Shown: piece by piece, positions 25,465-38,562 of the stretch | Position numbering within the stretch: the stretch's first letter is position 1 | Layout of the letters: every line of letters starts with the position of its first letter | Origin: Microcebus murinus | Taxonomy: Eukaryota > Chordata > Mammalia > Primates > Cheirogaleidae | Assembly: GCF_040939455.1 (NCBI RefSeq) | Contig: NC_134109.1 | Location: 53,224,001-53,288,000 of the forward strand | Length of the DNA: 64,000 bases | Direction of reading: 5' to 3' | Position numbers and translations under genes: made by a program | The notes under the pieces: generated by a model | The model's input: only the letters and a program-made list of their open reading frames with translations | The model's database searches: none | Told to the model about the DNA's origin: nothing

Positions 25465-26132
25465 TTGAGGAAGACCCCCAAGGCAATCACTGCAGCAGCA
25501 AAAATAAACAAATGGGATCTGATCAAATTAAAAAGTTTCTGCACAGCCAAGGAAACCATCAGTAGAGTAAATAGACAACCCACAGAGTGGGAGAAAATAT
25601 TTGCTCTCTACACCTCTGATAAAGGCCTAATAACAAGAATCTATCAAGAACTTATAAGAATTAACAAGAAAAAAATCAAACAATCCCATCAAGAAATGGG
25701 CAATGGAAATGAACAGAAACTTCTCCAAAGAAGACAGAATAACGGCTTGCAAACATATAAAAAAAATGCTCAACATCTCTAATCATCAGAGAAATGCAAA
25801 TCAAAACCTCAATGAGGGCCGGGCGCTGTGGCTCATGCCTGTAATCCTAGCTCTTGGGAGGCCGAGGCGGGCGGATTGCTCAAGGTCAGGAGTTCAAAAC
25901 CAGCCTGAGCAAGAGCGAGACCCCGTCTCTACTATAAATAGAAAGAAATTAATTGGCCAACTGATATATATATATAAAATTAGCCGGGCATAGTGGCGCA
26001 TGCCTGTAGTCCCAGCTACTCGGGAGGCTGAGGCAGAAGGATCACTCGAGCCCAGGAGTTTGAGGTTGCTGTGAGCTAGGCTGACGCCACGGCACTCACT
26101 CTAGCCTGGACAACAAAGCGAGACTCTGTCTC

Positions 26133-26163
<31 letters not shown>

Positions 26164-26549
26164 CAATGAGATACCACCTAGCATCAGTAAGAATAGCCTA
26201 TATCAAGAAATCCCAAAACAACAAATGTTGGTGAGGATGTGGAGAGACAGGAGCACTCTTACACTGCTGGTGGGACTGCAAATTAGTGCAACCTTTGTGG
26301 AAAAAAATTTGGAGATACCTCAAACAGTTAGAAATAGAAATACCATTTAACCCAGCAATAGCATTGTTGGGCATCTACCCAACAATGACATTCTATTATA
26401 AAGACATCTGCACCCGAATGTTTATAGCAGCACAATTCACTATTGCACGGTCATGGAAACAACCCAAGTGCCCGTCAATTCATGAATGGATAATTAAAAT
26501 GTGGTATATGCTCACGATGGAATATTACTCAATTAATTCTAAGAAATGA
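25465..26549 (+). pseudogene. L1 ORF2 C-terminal remnant
   Basis: C-terminal part of an L1 reverse transcriptase protein: codons for '[16 protein letters not shown]' at about 25513-25560 and, after the Alu, 'LGIYPTMTFYYKDIC' then 'CPSIHEWIIKMWYM' at about 26365-26510. No catalytic residues lie in this part. It is interrupted by the Alu and by frameshifts and is non-functional. Confidence 0.85.
25817..26156 (+). repeat. Young strepsirrhine Alu inside L1
   Basis: Complete dimer from 'ggccgggcgctgtggctcat' to a long A tail, with the lemur-type linker 'agaaagaaattaattggcc' and the 'gctaggctgacgccacggca' right arm. The target-site duplication aaaacctcaatgag is exact at 25803-25816 and 26157-26170. 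Many CpGs are intact, so it is recent relative to its L1 host. Confidence 0.97.
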
Positions 26550-27050
26550 CAGTGAGCTAGCACCCTTTATGCTATCCTGGATTAAGCTCAAGCCCGTTAT
26601 CCAAAGTTAGGTGACACAAGACATGGAAAATGGGCCCCACATCTATTCACCATCAAATTGGTACTGACTTAAAACTATGGTTCTCAAATGGTGGTAATGT
26701 TCACCAGGGATTAGGGGGCGGAGAGAGACCCAATCTTAGGGATGTGGCGAGCATTTTGGAAGGGAAGGGCATAACTCTAACCCTTCTTAAGGAGAGGCAA
26801 AGATATACAATGTAACCAAAATGTCAAAAAAAACCAAACAAACAAACAAAAAAAACCCTTTTTATTGGGTAGTGGGCAGGCAGGAGGGGGGAGGAGGAGA
26901 AGGGTGTATACTTACATGATGTGTGCAGTGCGCACCACCGGGGGATTGGACACGCTTGAATATCTGGCACATTGTGGGGAGGGAGGGGGAGCAGGGACAA
27001 TATTTGTAACCCTAACAATATTTGTACCCCCATAATATGATAAAATAAAA

Positions 27051-30000
27051 GGAAGAAAAAAATTATACCAGATTGCAATTTTACTAATAGCATGTGGAAT
27101 GCCCATTTTATAACATTGCTGCCAACAATGGTTATAGTAATTGTAAAGATCCATTGCCAGTTTGATAGACAAATAGGGATCAGTGTTATTTATATTAATA
27201 TTTCTTTGGATAACAGTAAGTTAAACTCTTTTTTTCTTACATTATCTGTTTTTATTGCTACTTTTATGAATTGCCTATCATTCTTTTCCTTATTTTTCTA
27301 TTAGGGCATAAATAGTTCTACTGATTAAAAGAATATTTATATATAAAGATGTTCAACCATTGTCTTATAGATTGCAAAGAATGTAAGGAAATTTATAAAT
27401 AAAAAACACAAAAATTTATCATTGAAGATACTAAAGTTCTGGAAAATTCTCCCAATAAAAGCTATGAGAGTTCCTTCTCTTCTCTTCCTTCACAAGAAGA
27501 CACCCCAAATGCACATATTCCAAATAGTTTTAAACTATGGGATTAGAGATTTGGAGGCAGTAGAATGGAATTAAGGAAATTTCATAAACCTGTCTAAATT
27601 CTATGAACAGAACTAGGACTAACAGAAGGGCAAAACATAATTGGAATGATGCTATTATAAAGATAATATTCGCTGGGTTGATAGATGGATAGATGTGTAA
27701 TAAAGCAAATACAGCAAAATTTTATTAATAGAATGCAGATGGTAGATACATGGATATTCATTGGATAAGTCTTTCCATTTTATGCATACTTGAAAGTTTT
27801 CATAATAAAATATTGTGGGGGGGGAAAGATAAAATTTACCTTCAACATGAATACATCTTCATGCCTGTGTTCTGATGGGCTAATGTTGTCTTCCCAACTC
27901 CCTTAAAAAGAGAAATGTCTTTAAAACCCAATATATTCGTCACTTGCCAATGAAACAGATATACCAATTTTTAAAGATTTTATTGATGGTTACTATTATA
28001 TTACATCAATGTTATAAAATAAAGTAATTTTTCTCATTTAAAAAAGATAAAAAAATAAAACAATTTAAATATGTAAAATTTATGTATTTATATAATTTCT
28101 ATTAGTATTTGTTTACAATATTGCTTTTAGAAATAGCATGTATTTTACTGATATTACTGATTCTTTGAAATTTGAGATTTCTTTGTATCTATATTGTAAA
28201 ATTAATTAAATATTTTCATGTACATAACAATACACTTTATCAATTAGGTAGAGATATGTATTCATTCAGTTTGTTAATTAGGTTCACATGCTCTTGATTC
28301 CTAATGTTTTCTATTTGAATTATATGTAGCTTTTTGTTAATATTTCCATCATGAATTCATCCCATTAGCAAGTAATACAATAAACATGAATATTTATTTA
28401 ATTTTATATTCTGATTTTTATTATGTATTTATTTACTTTTCCTTTTTTATTTTCCTTCCTTTTGCTACTTTTTTTTCATTTTTGTTGTATTTCTCTCATT
28501 CCTACCATTAGTTTAGAAATCAACAATGGCAAGAAAAGAGTTGGAACAGGATTATAATCTTTCTCTTGACTAGGGATGGCTGAGAAATAAGGGATGGCTG
28601 AGGATTAAGAAATGACGTGGTCAAATCCCTTATACGCATACTAATAACAAGATCTCTTATAAACATACTCATGATGCTTACTAGAAGAAAGCTAATGCAT
28701 TTTCCTTACCTATGAATTGTTTTGGACAAGATGTACCTGGTCTCTCTACAGGCCACTTATTGTTTTAAAAAACCGTGGAATTTATAAATTTATTTTGGCA
28801 TTTATGATGGTTGGTTGGGTAATGGAGGATAATCATATAGCAGTATAAATAATAGAATATGAAATGAATATGTTCCATACCAAAATGACACCCTTATAAG
28901 TAATGTTTCTACATGAATTCATTTGAATGAATCTTGCATGATAAATCCAATTTGGAATTTATTCTAATTTTGAAGAAGAAAGATTTATGAAAACCTTTTT
29001 TTGACCTCCTAGATTGCCCCAAGGAATGAATAGTTTCCCTGTGTTTAGTAATTTTCTATAATTCTTTAAATCATTAGTAACTTTTAAATAACTTAGTAAG
29101 ATTTATGGTCTCTGGGAATTGGATTTGACAATTTGACCCTTTAGTACATTCTCCTACTAACATTTCTAGTGAAAAATTATCTTTTGAATCCTAATCATTA
29201 TAATAAAACATATGTTTTTCAACTATTATAGGAACGTTTCAAAAATAAACCTCACTCTGAAGTAAGATGTTTTCTCAAAAAGTTATTTTTTAATGTTTTA
29301 CTTTCTTGTTCTCCAACCTATTTACCTGCTGGCAACTTGTTCTCCTTCCAGACCCTGTGTTTCACTGAATTGATTTAAATTTTTTGGTGTTACAATAAGT
29401 TATTTGAAACCTATTGCAAATATCCAATCATATTTTGAATATTAAATAATAAAAATGTACAATGTACTTCCACTATTTTTTCTTTTATTTTTCTTATCTC
29501 AATATTTTGTCTTTGTTTTAGAGTATCTTAGAATATATATTTCTCTCAAACATGTAAGTGGAATAACTCTCTGTATTCTTGTATCTCTTCATTTGTTTTT
29601 ATTGTGTTTTAACAAAGAAATTATATCCTTACTGGATATTACTTTCAGAATCCTAATTCCTTTATCTCACAATTTTGGATATTATATCACAATGCATTTG
29701 CTCATATTGCTGAAAATGAGAAATTTAATTTCAACATGATCTTCTTTTCTCTAAATCTATCTCTTATTTTTTTGCATGGAATATTTTAAAGTTATATTTT
29801 TAATGATTAAATTCAGGATTTTCACTAAAATATGTATGGATGTGTTTTCAATAACTTTCCAGAGGAATTTATAGACCTATCCAATCTGCAACTCAAGCCA
29901 TTTTCCAGCTCAGAAAATGTTTTATTATTCACATAATAAATTTTCATTTAGAATCTCTATAATTTGCGTTATATGTCTGACTCATTTTCCAAATATCATA

Positions 30001-30465
30001 GTCTCTGTTAGTTTCAATTTTCCTGACCAACAAGTTTGAGAGCTAATTTTTCTGACAGGAAGCAGCTACACAAAGGTATTGGGATCAGAGGCTCTGGAGG
30101 ACTTTTCTGGGTACAGAGTCAAATCAAGTCTTATTTTAGGCTTTGGAATATTTCTGTGTTTTGAGAACTTTTAGGAAAAGATAATATGTTTTCTTATCGG
30201 ACGCTTGGAGGTAAGAAAAACTCATATTCTTTTACCTGGAAATTTCTAGTCCTTTGTGTGGCACTGAGAAGAAATGTGCCATGTACATCTTCATTCCTCA
30301 GCATCTTCAGAATCTGAGTGTAAAATAGTTTGGACTTTAGATTGAGAGATTGAAGACTGTGGGGATTCTGTTTCATTCTGCATCAGTTTTGAGCAAATAT
30401 GCCTTTGCCTTCCTTTCACATTTTTTCTTTGATGCCAGAGCTTTAAAATATATCAAATCTGTATT
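27051..30465. other. AT-rich sequence, no gene seen
   Basis: No coding signature. At 27670-27825 the order 'gttgatagatggatagatgt', 'ggatattcattggataagtc', 'gaaagttttcataataaaat', with a G8 run after it, resembles the 3' end of an old LINE, but I am not certain of this. A direct repeat 'gggatggctgag' occurs twice near 28573 and 28592. The frame at 29455-29739 is hydrophobic and T-rich, with no domain. Confidence 0.45.
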
Positions 30466-30469
30466 TAAA

Positions 30470-30958
30470 AAGACATTTGCACTAGAATGTTTATAGCAGC
30501 ACAATTCACAATTGCAAAGATGTGGAAACAACCCAATTGCCCATCAATTCATGAGGGAATTAATAAAATGTGGTATATGTATACCATGGAGTTCTACTCA
30601 GCCACAAAAAACAATGATGATCTAGCACCTCTTGTATTATCCTGGATAGAGCTGGAACCCATTCTACTAATGAAGTATCACAAGAATGGAAAAACAAGCA
30701 CCACATGTATTCACCATCAAATTTGTATTAACTGATCAACACTTAAGTACACATATAGTAGTAACATTCATCAGGTGTTGGGCAGATGGGAGGGTGGAAG
30801 AGCGGATGGGTACACATATACCTAATGGGTTTGATGCACACCATCTGGGGGATGGACATGCTTGAAGCTCTGACTCCGGTGGGGCAAAGGCAATGTACAT
30901 AACCTAAACATCTGTACCCCTGTAATATGCTGAAATAAAAATAAATAAATAAATAAAA
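30470..30958 (+). mobile_element. Short 5'-truncated L1 tail
   Basis: Contains only the last ORF2 codons (frame 30487-30735, including CPSIHEGINKMWYM) and the 3' UTR, ending in 'aaataaaaataaataaataa'. Short matches at the two ends (aaaaagac and aaaagacc) may be a worn target-site duplication. Confidence 0.88.
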
Positions 30959-32982
30959 GACCCCAGTGGTATCAGACTCTAGTTTCAGAGTGTAGTGTTT
31001 AGCCCAATAACCCACAGTTGGATTATGTTTCACTCTCCTGTTTCACTTTCCACTGTCTCCAACTCCTGCTGATTGAGATAATTTCCCCAAGTAATCTTGC
31101 ATGCATGCAAGGGTCCAAGTCTGTTTAATAGGGTAAACCTAGGTTACAACTCTTAGTTGTAGTGACTCTAGAAATATAATCCCAGGATAGAATTATGAAC
31201 TTGGTAATTAACCAACTGGTCAGATGGTGAAAAGAACACCGTCGCTTGCCCTCTCCCCTTTTTTTCAAATAAGTGTTCCTTTTTTAATAAATTTGATTCA
31301 TTAGTTTTCCATCTTCTGAGAATTATTCAAGAGGTTTCATGTACTGATGGAAAAAAGTATTTTTTATCAGTACTTTAAAAAAGTATTTAGCTACATAAAT
31401 TTCTGATATTTTATAATACTGTAATACTTTAGTATTTCAGTTTGCCATTCTCATCCAAACTCAGACCATTCTAATTCAACATATGACTGCATAATGTTAA
31501 CACATCAGAATACCCACTGGAAATTAGTTTTGTAATTTATATGTCGAATTTATTATGCTTTATTAATAATAGTTCAGAGATGTCTCATTTTTCCATAAAA
31601 CATATCTATTATTGAACCTTAAGAGTTAGCTTGTTTAATTTCACTAGGCATTTGCAATGATTTATTTTAGCTTAAATATTTTTGCACTTAATAAAATGTA
31701 CTTGGGATAAATTTTTCATTTTAATCTTATCTCAAAGCAATTTTTCCATATAACTGATTTGATTATATATGGAATAGCTATTAATAATATTCTGTGGATG
31801 TATTTTAACTGCTCAATTAATACCATTGCTAATTTCATTGGATGTGTTAGTATTTTAAATCCCTTTCTGAGTAAACACAAACCTTTATTAATTGAATTTT
31901 GTAAACACACATGCATATTTAAGTTCTAATTTCAAATAAATTTTAGTTTTTGTAATGTCCATTACACACTGCTCTACAAAGTACTGAAACAAAACAGAGG
32001 TACTACGTGGACCAGTTAACAACACTATACATGAAAGTTCTATAAAAATACAGCCTTAGTTTCTTGATTAACGTCTTAAATATTAAATTACTTGGGTTTT
32101 GATTAATTTTAAAGTGTTATTAAGATATACCTAAACTCCTTATTAAATCCAATCAAGACTGATTTAGAGAGATTGAGAAAGTAAACATAATTAAAATCAA
32201 TGTACCATCAGGAATATCAATTTTAAAATATCTGGCACAGTTAGGTTATATTTTAATATTAATATGATTAGTCAATGCATCTCCTACTTTTTCTATAACA
32301 TAATTAAAAAGTAACTGATAATCTTTTTAAAATTTATTATTTTAATTTAAAAGAACTCTATAGTCTATATTTAATTCAACCTTCTGACATCTTTACTCAA
32401 GGAAACTTAAAATAACAAATTATACACATAAAATATTCCTAGTATAAATATTTATAAAAGGTAAAATAAAAATCATGCATTCTTTGATAAAACTTACAAT
32501 AATTACAACACATTTTATTTGAACTTCCTTTTTTAACTTAATCTTGGAGTTTGCATAAAGCTTTATTCTTATACTGCAGTTTGATAGTGCATCCTATACT
32601 ATTTATTTATTAGTGCACTATTTGTTTAATAGTGCATCCTGTACTATAAATATTTTCTCAAAAAGGGAGAAAATATACTATGGAAACTGAGAGTAATCTG
32701 ATCTATATCTGGTTCTGCAAATACTTTCTAACTTCTAAAATATAAAAACAATCAGAATAAAGTTTGAAAATTTGATGGAAACATGTTTGTGATCAAAATT
32801 GTCCTCAAACACCAGCCTCTTTTAAATATAAAAACAGAGGAATATTTTAAGAGATAAATTTATAACTTCTAGATGAGCTGTACTATTATGTTTTATTAGT
32901 TTTCTTACACTTAGAAAAATGAATACTATTATACATGTACTAAATTATTACATATGTATGGAAAATTAATATCTTATATACC
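30959..32982. other. AT-rich sequence, no gene seen
   Basis: No repeat or gene identified. A small local repetition, 'agtgcatcct...tactat', occurs twice at about 32587-32645. Confidence 0.5.
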
Positions 32983-32996
32983 AGAATTTAAACCCT

Positions 32997-33268
32997 TTTT
33001 CTTTTCAAGACAGATTCTTGTTCTGTCACTGCAGGTAGAGTGCTGTGGCATCATCATAACTCACAGCAACCTCAAATTCCTGAGCTCCAACAATCCTCCT
33101 ATCTCAGCCTCCTGAGTAGCTGGGGCCACAGGCAGGTGCCACTGTGCATGGCTAATTTTTCTATTTTTAGTAGAGACGGTGTCTTGCTTTGCTCACGCTG
33201 GTCAGGAACTCTTGAGCTCAAGCAATCCTCCTGCCTCAGCTGCCCAGAGTGCTAGGATTACAGGTGTA
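32997..33268 (-). repeat. Older Alu SINE, antisense
   Basis: Reversed Alu dimer lacking the lemur-type 'aattaatttctttc' linker, so an older subfamily than the copies at 1.6, 25.8 and 52.3 kb. The exact 14-bp target-site duplication agaatttaaaccct lies at 32983-32996 and 33269-33282. The 71-codon frame at 33040-33255 is an Alu by-product. Confidence 0.95.
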
Positions 33269-34361
33269 AGAATTTAAACCCTGAATGACAGTATAGGTTT
33301 CAGAGTTCTGGAGAAAGTTATGTCATATGCACCAGACAATTTTATAAAATAGCTCCTGTCATGCTAGTGGACAGTGCATTGACAGACTTGGGTAGTGGTA
33401 CACCAACCAAGTTGTTCACTTAGGCAGATCCAGTAGCACTTTGTCTCAAGATGAAGTGATATATTTGGAAATGAACATGAACAGGTTCACAAGAATAAAG
33501 AAAGCTACACGATAGCAGAAAGGTGGCATTTCTAAAATGATGGACTAGGAAACTCAGCATATTTTCTCCACTGCAAAACAAAAATTTAACTGGTAAAAGT
33601 TACTTAAAAAAATAAAACAATCCTTTAAAGTCTCTGGGGACTTTTCAAAGGGCATACAACAAATGAAGAAACACTTATTCAAGAAAATCCACAAAATCTC
33701 AGTGAAGAACACCAAGGTCATGTGGCACTCACTGGAGCTATGACTCAACTTTATTACATCCCCTTTTCCCAGCTCCAAGTTATGGAACCTATAGAGTATG
33801 TACAGGCCCAGAGACAGATCTTTTCCCATAAGCTCTGAGTCTGGGGTTAAGGTTTCATAAGGATTTAGGTAAGTAGGCTGTGTGTAGGATTTAGCATACC
33901 CTCATTCCTCTGTTGCAGAGAGGTGTGGCCAAGAACACCGCGTCTCTCTTTTCCCACTCAGACCCCTTCCTGTAGTGGAAACTCCAGATTTGACAAGCTG
34001 AGAATACTGGGGCTCTAATCAGCACTTCCCTAGCTAACGCATAGGACTATGTTTCTATGTAATTAGGAATAAGCTGAGAAATCAGGAGCTGTCACCCACA
34101 CTGTCACCCACTCAGTGTAAATGGGTGTCATTCTAGGAACAGAGAATTCCCTGCCCCTGCATCCAGGGTGGCTTTGTAGAGCTTCTTCCCAAAGGAAAAA
34201 GCAGAGCATAAGCAAAAAGAGTTTCCCCCGCAGTACTTGCTGAGGTAACTTATTTTCCTTAAAGCTGCATGCCTAGGGGCATTGTTAAGAACAAAAGATA
34301 CCTTGGAAAGCAATAAAGAAAAGGCTGGTAGCTCTGACAAAAGCAAAACAGCTACTTGGCC

Positions 34362-34655
34362 ATAAAAATGAATGAAATAACTTATTTTTCAGCAACTGGG
34401 ATGGAAATGGGGAACATTATCCTGAGGGAAGTATCTCAGGAATGGGCAAATACCACATGTTCTCACAAGTAGAAGCTAAACAAGGGGTACATATGGTCAT
34501 AAAATGATGCAATGGACATTGAAAACTAAGAAGGGGAGAGGGAGGAGAAGAGTGAGGGATAAAAATCCACCCATCAGGTACGATGTACACTATTCATTAT
34601 ACAATTCATCCTTGTAACAAAAATCACGTATACCACCTATATCTTAAAAAAAGCA
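34362..34655 (+). mobile_element. L1 3' tail inserted in older L1
   Basis: 'tgaatgaaataacttatttt' and 'gggaagtatctcaggaatgg', then 'taccacatgttctcacaagt', 'gaagctaaacaaggggtaca' and 'acaattcatccttgtaacaa' follow the end of ORF2 and the 3' UTR of a primate-type L1. It interrupts the 5' UTR of the older L1. Confidence 0.8.
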
Positions 34656-35038
34656 ACTTAAAACTTCAAACAAGCAACATGGAGCAACCAGAAATTTAGG
34701 AGAGGGACTCATGGGAAAAAATATGCAAGATCACCTCTCCTGGTGTCAGAGTCAATTATGGGTGTCAGAAATGCTGTGTGCATATCACTTGCAGTCAATC
34801 AGAGGAAGACTCTGGGTAGACTTGAAAGCATTCTCCAGTATATGCATAGACTCATCAATGCAGGGAGGAAACCTTACCAGCACAAGAGGTTAATAACAAC
34901 ATTTGACCAAACACTGATTGAACAATAAGTTACTCTTATTTAGAGGAGTAACTCTAAATGGGCAATTTCTGAGAGAGCAAACTAAAATACTGCAATGGTC
35001 ATCACTGCTACTCTGGAAGATTATGTGCATGCCTGTAT

Positions 35039-35553
35039 GAGATTGATATGGCTGCTATAACAGATTACCACAAATTTCGTAGCTTAAAATGATACAAACT
35101 TATTATCTTACAGTTCTGCGGTTCAGAAGTCTGCAATTGGTCTCAGTAGGCTAAAGTTAAGATGTCATCAGGGCTGCATTAATTTTCAAAGATCTAGAGA
35201 ATAATTGGTTTCCTTGAGTTCATTTATTTTTCCCACTTGTAGAGGCTGCTTGGACTCTTTGACTCATGGCCTTTTTCCTCATCTTCCAATTGAGCAATGT
35301 CAGACAAAATCCTTCTCACTCTGCCATCTTTCTCCTGTTTGCATCCCTTTTCTCTTCTAAAACCTTTGTCATTACATTTGGATTACATGGATAAACCAGG
35401 ATGATCTCCTATTTTAAAGGCAGATTATTAGCAACCTTAACTCCATCTGCAACTTTAATTTTCCTTTGCCACAAAACCTATCATGTTCCACACAAGTTCC
35501 CGGCATTAAGATGTAGACATCTTTGGGGAGAAGCATTATTCTGACTACCACGA
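35039..35553 (-). repeat. ERVL-MaLR/MLT1-like LTR, antisense
   Basis: Antisense order: 'tatggctgctataacagatt', 'accacaaatttcgtagctta', 'cttacagttctgcggttcag', 'gatgatctcctattttaaag', 'cagattattagcaaccttaa', 'agatgtagacatctttgggg', 'cattattctgactacca'. This is a common mammalian solo LTR reversed. Flanking text on both sides is old L1 5' UTR, so it inserted into that L1. Confidence 0.75.
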
Positions 35554-37052
35554 TGCTTAAGTGTGTACCTTCTCAAAAATGAACAGAAAGAGAACACTAG
35601 TTTTTAGATGAATCTGAACAACAAAAGAAAAGTGAACTCTCTGAACTATAAAAGCAACCTCCAAGACACACACATCCCCAGTGGTAAAGGGTAAAATCTA
35701 ACTGTCTAAGGGATCTTAAGCTCAACCTTCAACAAATAATGGTATATGCCAAACCAGCAGTAATGCATGATAGTTAGGTAGTCCAGTAAAAGATTAAAGA
35801 CAAATGATAAAAAAATATAAACTGGAACATTAAAGACTTTCTAATGTGAGAGAAATAAAACTGACAGAATTAATTCAGTCAAGTAACCAAACAAAAATAG
35901 ATGAATAAACTAAAGCAAATTACTCAGAATCAAGTAGGTAAAATATGTTATATAAAATATTCAGGTTCAACAAAATTTATGAGGCATGAAAAGAAATAAG
36001 GAACTGTGACTGATTTGTAGGGAGGAAAATGTGATAGAAATTGCCTTTGAAATGGCCCATATGATGTAGATTCAGGAGACAAAAACCTCAAAGGAACTAT
36101 TGTAAATATGTTAAAAGAACTAAAAAAGATAATACTTGAAGAATTAAAGTATAGTGACAATGTCTTATCAAAGAAAGATTAGAGATAAAGAGATAGAAAC
36201 TATTAAACTTTATCTCTCAATAAAGAGATATACACTATTAAAAAGAAACAAATTGGAATTCTGGAGTTAAAATGTACAATAGCCAAAATGAAAATTTTAC
36301 TCCAGGGTATCAATAATACATTTCAACTGGTAGAAAAAAGAATCAATGAACTTTAAGTTGAATTAATAGATACTTTACAATGTGAAGAACACAAAGAAAA
36401 TTTAAAATAAAAATTAATGAAGAAAATATGTAAACAATGATAAAAACACTCACCAAATAGAAATAGTAGGAAATTTTACAACTTAGTAAGGGCATCAATG
36501 AAAATCCCACAACTAACATCACATTTGATGGTAAAAGACTGAATACTTTACCAACAAGATCAGAAACAAGACAGTTATGTTTATTCTTGCCACTTCCATT
36601 CATCATTATACTGGAAGTTCTTGTCAGGAAAATTAGGCAAGAAAGATAAACAGAAGACATATAGATTGAAAAGGAAGAAGTAAAATTATCTCTAAGATCA
36701 TATCATCTCACATATGGAAAATCCTAAGGAATTCACTGGAGAAATATTAGAACAAATAAACAAATGCAGAAATGATATAAGATTCAAAAAAAATATTCAA
36801 AAGTCAATTTTATTTCTATACACTAGCAACAAATATTTTTAAAATGGAGTTAAGAGAACAATTTGATTTATAATAACATAAAAAAAGAGTTATAAATTTA
36901 TAAAATTGAGTGGAAAACTTGTACACTGGAACTATAAAACATTTTTAAATAAATTTTAAAAGATCTGAATATATTGCAAGGCATCCTATGTTTATGGATC
37001 AGAAAATTAATATTTTAAGGTTGCAATACTCACTAAATTACTTATAGATAGG

Positions 37053-37887
37053 GGTAAGAATTATTCTTTTTTGTTTTATTGTGGTAAGAACACAACATGA
37101 GATTTACTCCATTAATAGATTTTAAGTGTGCAGTATAATAGTATTGTGAATTACAAGCAAAATGTTGTACAGCAGATCCTTAGTATATGTGCAATTTATA
37201 TAACTGTAACTTTATGTCCATTGAACAGAAGATTCCATTTTCCCCTTCCTTTAGCACCTGGAAATCACCATTCTACTTCTGGGTTCTGCATTTGATTATT
37301 TAAAATATCACTATAAGTGGAATTATGCCGTATATTTCTTTGTGACTGTTTTATTTCACTTGGCATATTGTCTTCCAGGTTCATCCGTGTGGTTACATAT
37401 GGCAGAATTTCCTTCTGTTTTAAAAGTGAGCAATATTCCATTGAATATATTCTGTATTTTATTTATACATTCTTGTACCACAGTTTCCACATCTTTTTAC
37501 TGTGATTAATGCTACAATAAACATAGAAGTTTATGTATCTCTTTGAAATACTGATTTTAATTCTTTTGGATAAGTACCTAGAAGTAGGATTGTCGGATTA
37601 TAGAGTATTTTTATTTTTATTTTTTTTGAAAAATCACCATACTGTTTTCCATAGTAGCTATACCATTTTACATTCCACCTAGCAGTGTACAAGGGTTCCA
37701 AATCCTCCAAATCCTTACCCTCACTATCACTTATCTTTTTTTTTTTTTTTAAATAATGCCTAACCTAACTAGTGTGAGGTGATAGTGCATTGTGATTTTG
37801 ATTTGCATTTCCCTGATGATTGGTGATGTATAGTATCTTTCAAATACCAGTTGTCCATTAGTATGTCTTCTCTGGAAAAATGTCCAC
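37053..37887 (-). mobile_element. Old L1 3' end, antisense
   Basis: Antisense L1M-type 3' UTR and ORF2 end: 'gttttattgtggtaagaaca', 'ttccccttcctttagcacct', 'cttggcatattgtcttccag', 'tccattgaatatattctgta', 'ttttggataagtacctagaa', 'tttgcatttccctgatgatt'. It meets the sense L1 ending at 37050 tail-to-middle with no spacer. Confidence 0.85.
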
Positions 37888-37889
37888 AC

Positions 37890-38450
37890 ACTGCAATTTT
37901 GGTCAGCAATTTATTCTAACATTAAGATATAAGGTAATATTGTGTTTTTATAAGATTAAGGCCTCGGGCCATGTGATATCAGTCTATTCAGATGGTTTAT
38001 GCCAACATGGAATAGACAGAAAATACTTATTTGTCCTCTAGAGGATAGAATCTGATGTCAGTTTTATAGGTGCTGCATAACTACATGTTTGACCCCCAAT
38101 AAAAACCCTGAGGGTTTTTACCAAAGCTTTTTACCAAAGCTTGGGAGAGCTTCTTTGATTAGCATAAATTCATACATATTATCACACATAGCTGGGAAAA
38201 AATAAATACATCCTTGTGATCCAAATGAAAGAGGTCATTTGGCAGCTTGTGTCTAGTGTCTCCTGGACTTTGCTCCATGTGCTTCCTCCATTTACTGATT
38301 TTAATCTATATCCTTTCGTTCTAACAAACTGCAACTGTTAGTATATCAGATTTTCTGAGTTCTGTGAGTTCTTCTAGTGAATCATTGATCTTAAAGATGA
38401 TCTTGTGGACCCCAGATTGGCAGCTCATATCTGATAGCCTCTGATTAATA
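37890..38450 (+). repeat. Probable ERV solo LTR
   Basis: 'cccccaataaaaaccctgag' (possible R region with poly-A signal at 38096), a 'ggtcatttggcagcttgtgt' box, 'tatcctttcgttctaacaaa', 'tctgagttctgtgagttctt' and a closing 'gatcttgtggaccccagatt' follow the R-U5 pattern of a known class of mammalian ERV LTRs, whose name I cannot fix. A 13-bp direct repeat, tttttaccaaagc, occurs twice at 38116-38144. No internal viral sequence follows. Confidence 0.55.
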
Positions 38451-38562
38451 GCAGAACAATGTCAACATTTTCAGATTTACAAACTGGACTAGAAGAAATG
38501 AATTTCATCATATTTTAAACTTAAGAGTATATAGTATCCAAGCTAGAATACTCATTAATCTT

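Larger units (their letters stand above)
25365..27050 (+). mobile_element. 5'-truncated L1, lemur-type, split by an Alu
   Basis: Begins inside the last third of ORF2 ('gaaaccttaagaatcctaca') and runs through the ORF2 C-terminus and 3' UTR to about 27050 ('tttgtacccccataatatga'). An Alu with a 14-bp target-site duplication interrupts it at 25817-26156. ORF2 pieces are open over 25465-25782 and 26286-26549 but frameshifted relative to each other. The 3' UTR differs from the older L1 upstream and resembles the copies at 30.5, 38.6 and 46.8 kb, so these four share a younger lineage. Confidence 0.9.
33510..37050 (+). mobile_element. Old L1 (L1MC/ME-like), internally deleted and interrupted
   Basis: Three blocks read as one sense L1. 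The 5' UTR opens with 'ggcatttctaaaatgatgga' (33520) and continues at 34659-35034 and 35560-36100. ORF1-like sequence spans about 36070-36440 ('ggaattctggagttaaaatg', 'gaatcaatgaacttt'). ORF2-like sequence spans about 36490-37020 ('ttggaaagga' type text, 'atcctaaggaattcactgg', 'tttctatacactagcaacaa'). The join near 36440-36490 skips the end of ORF1 and the first half of ORF2, so an internal deletion is likely. Inserts at 34362-34655 (L1 tail) and 35039-35553 (LTR) split the 5' UTR. No intact frame survives. Confidence 0.7.
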
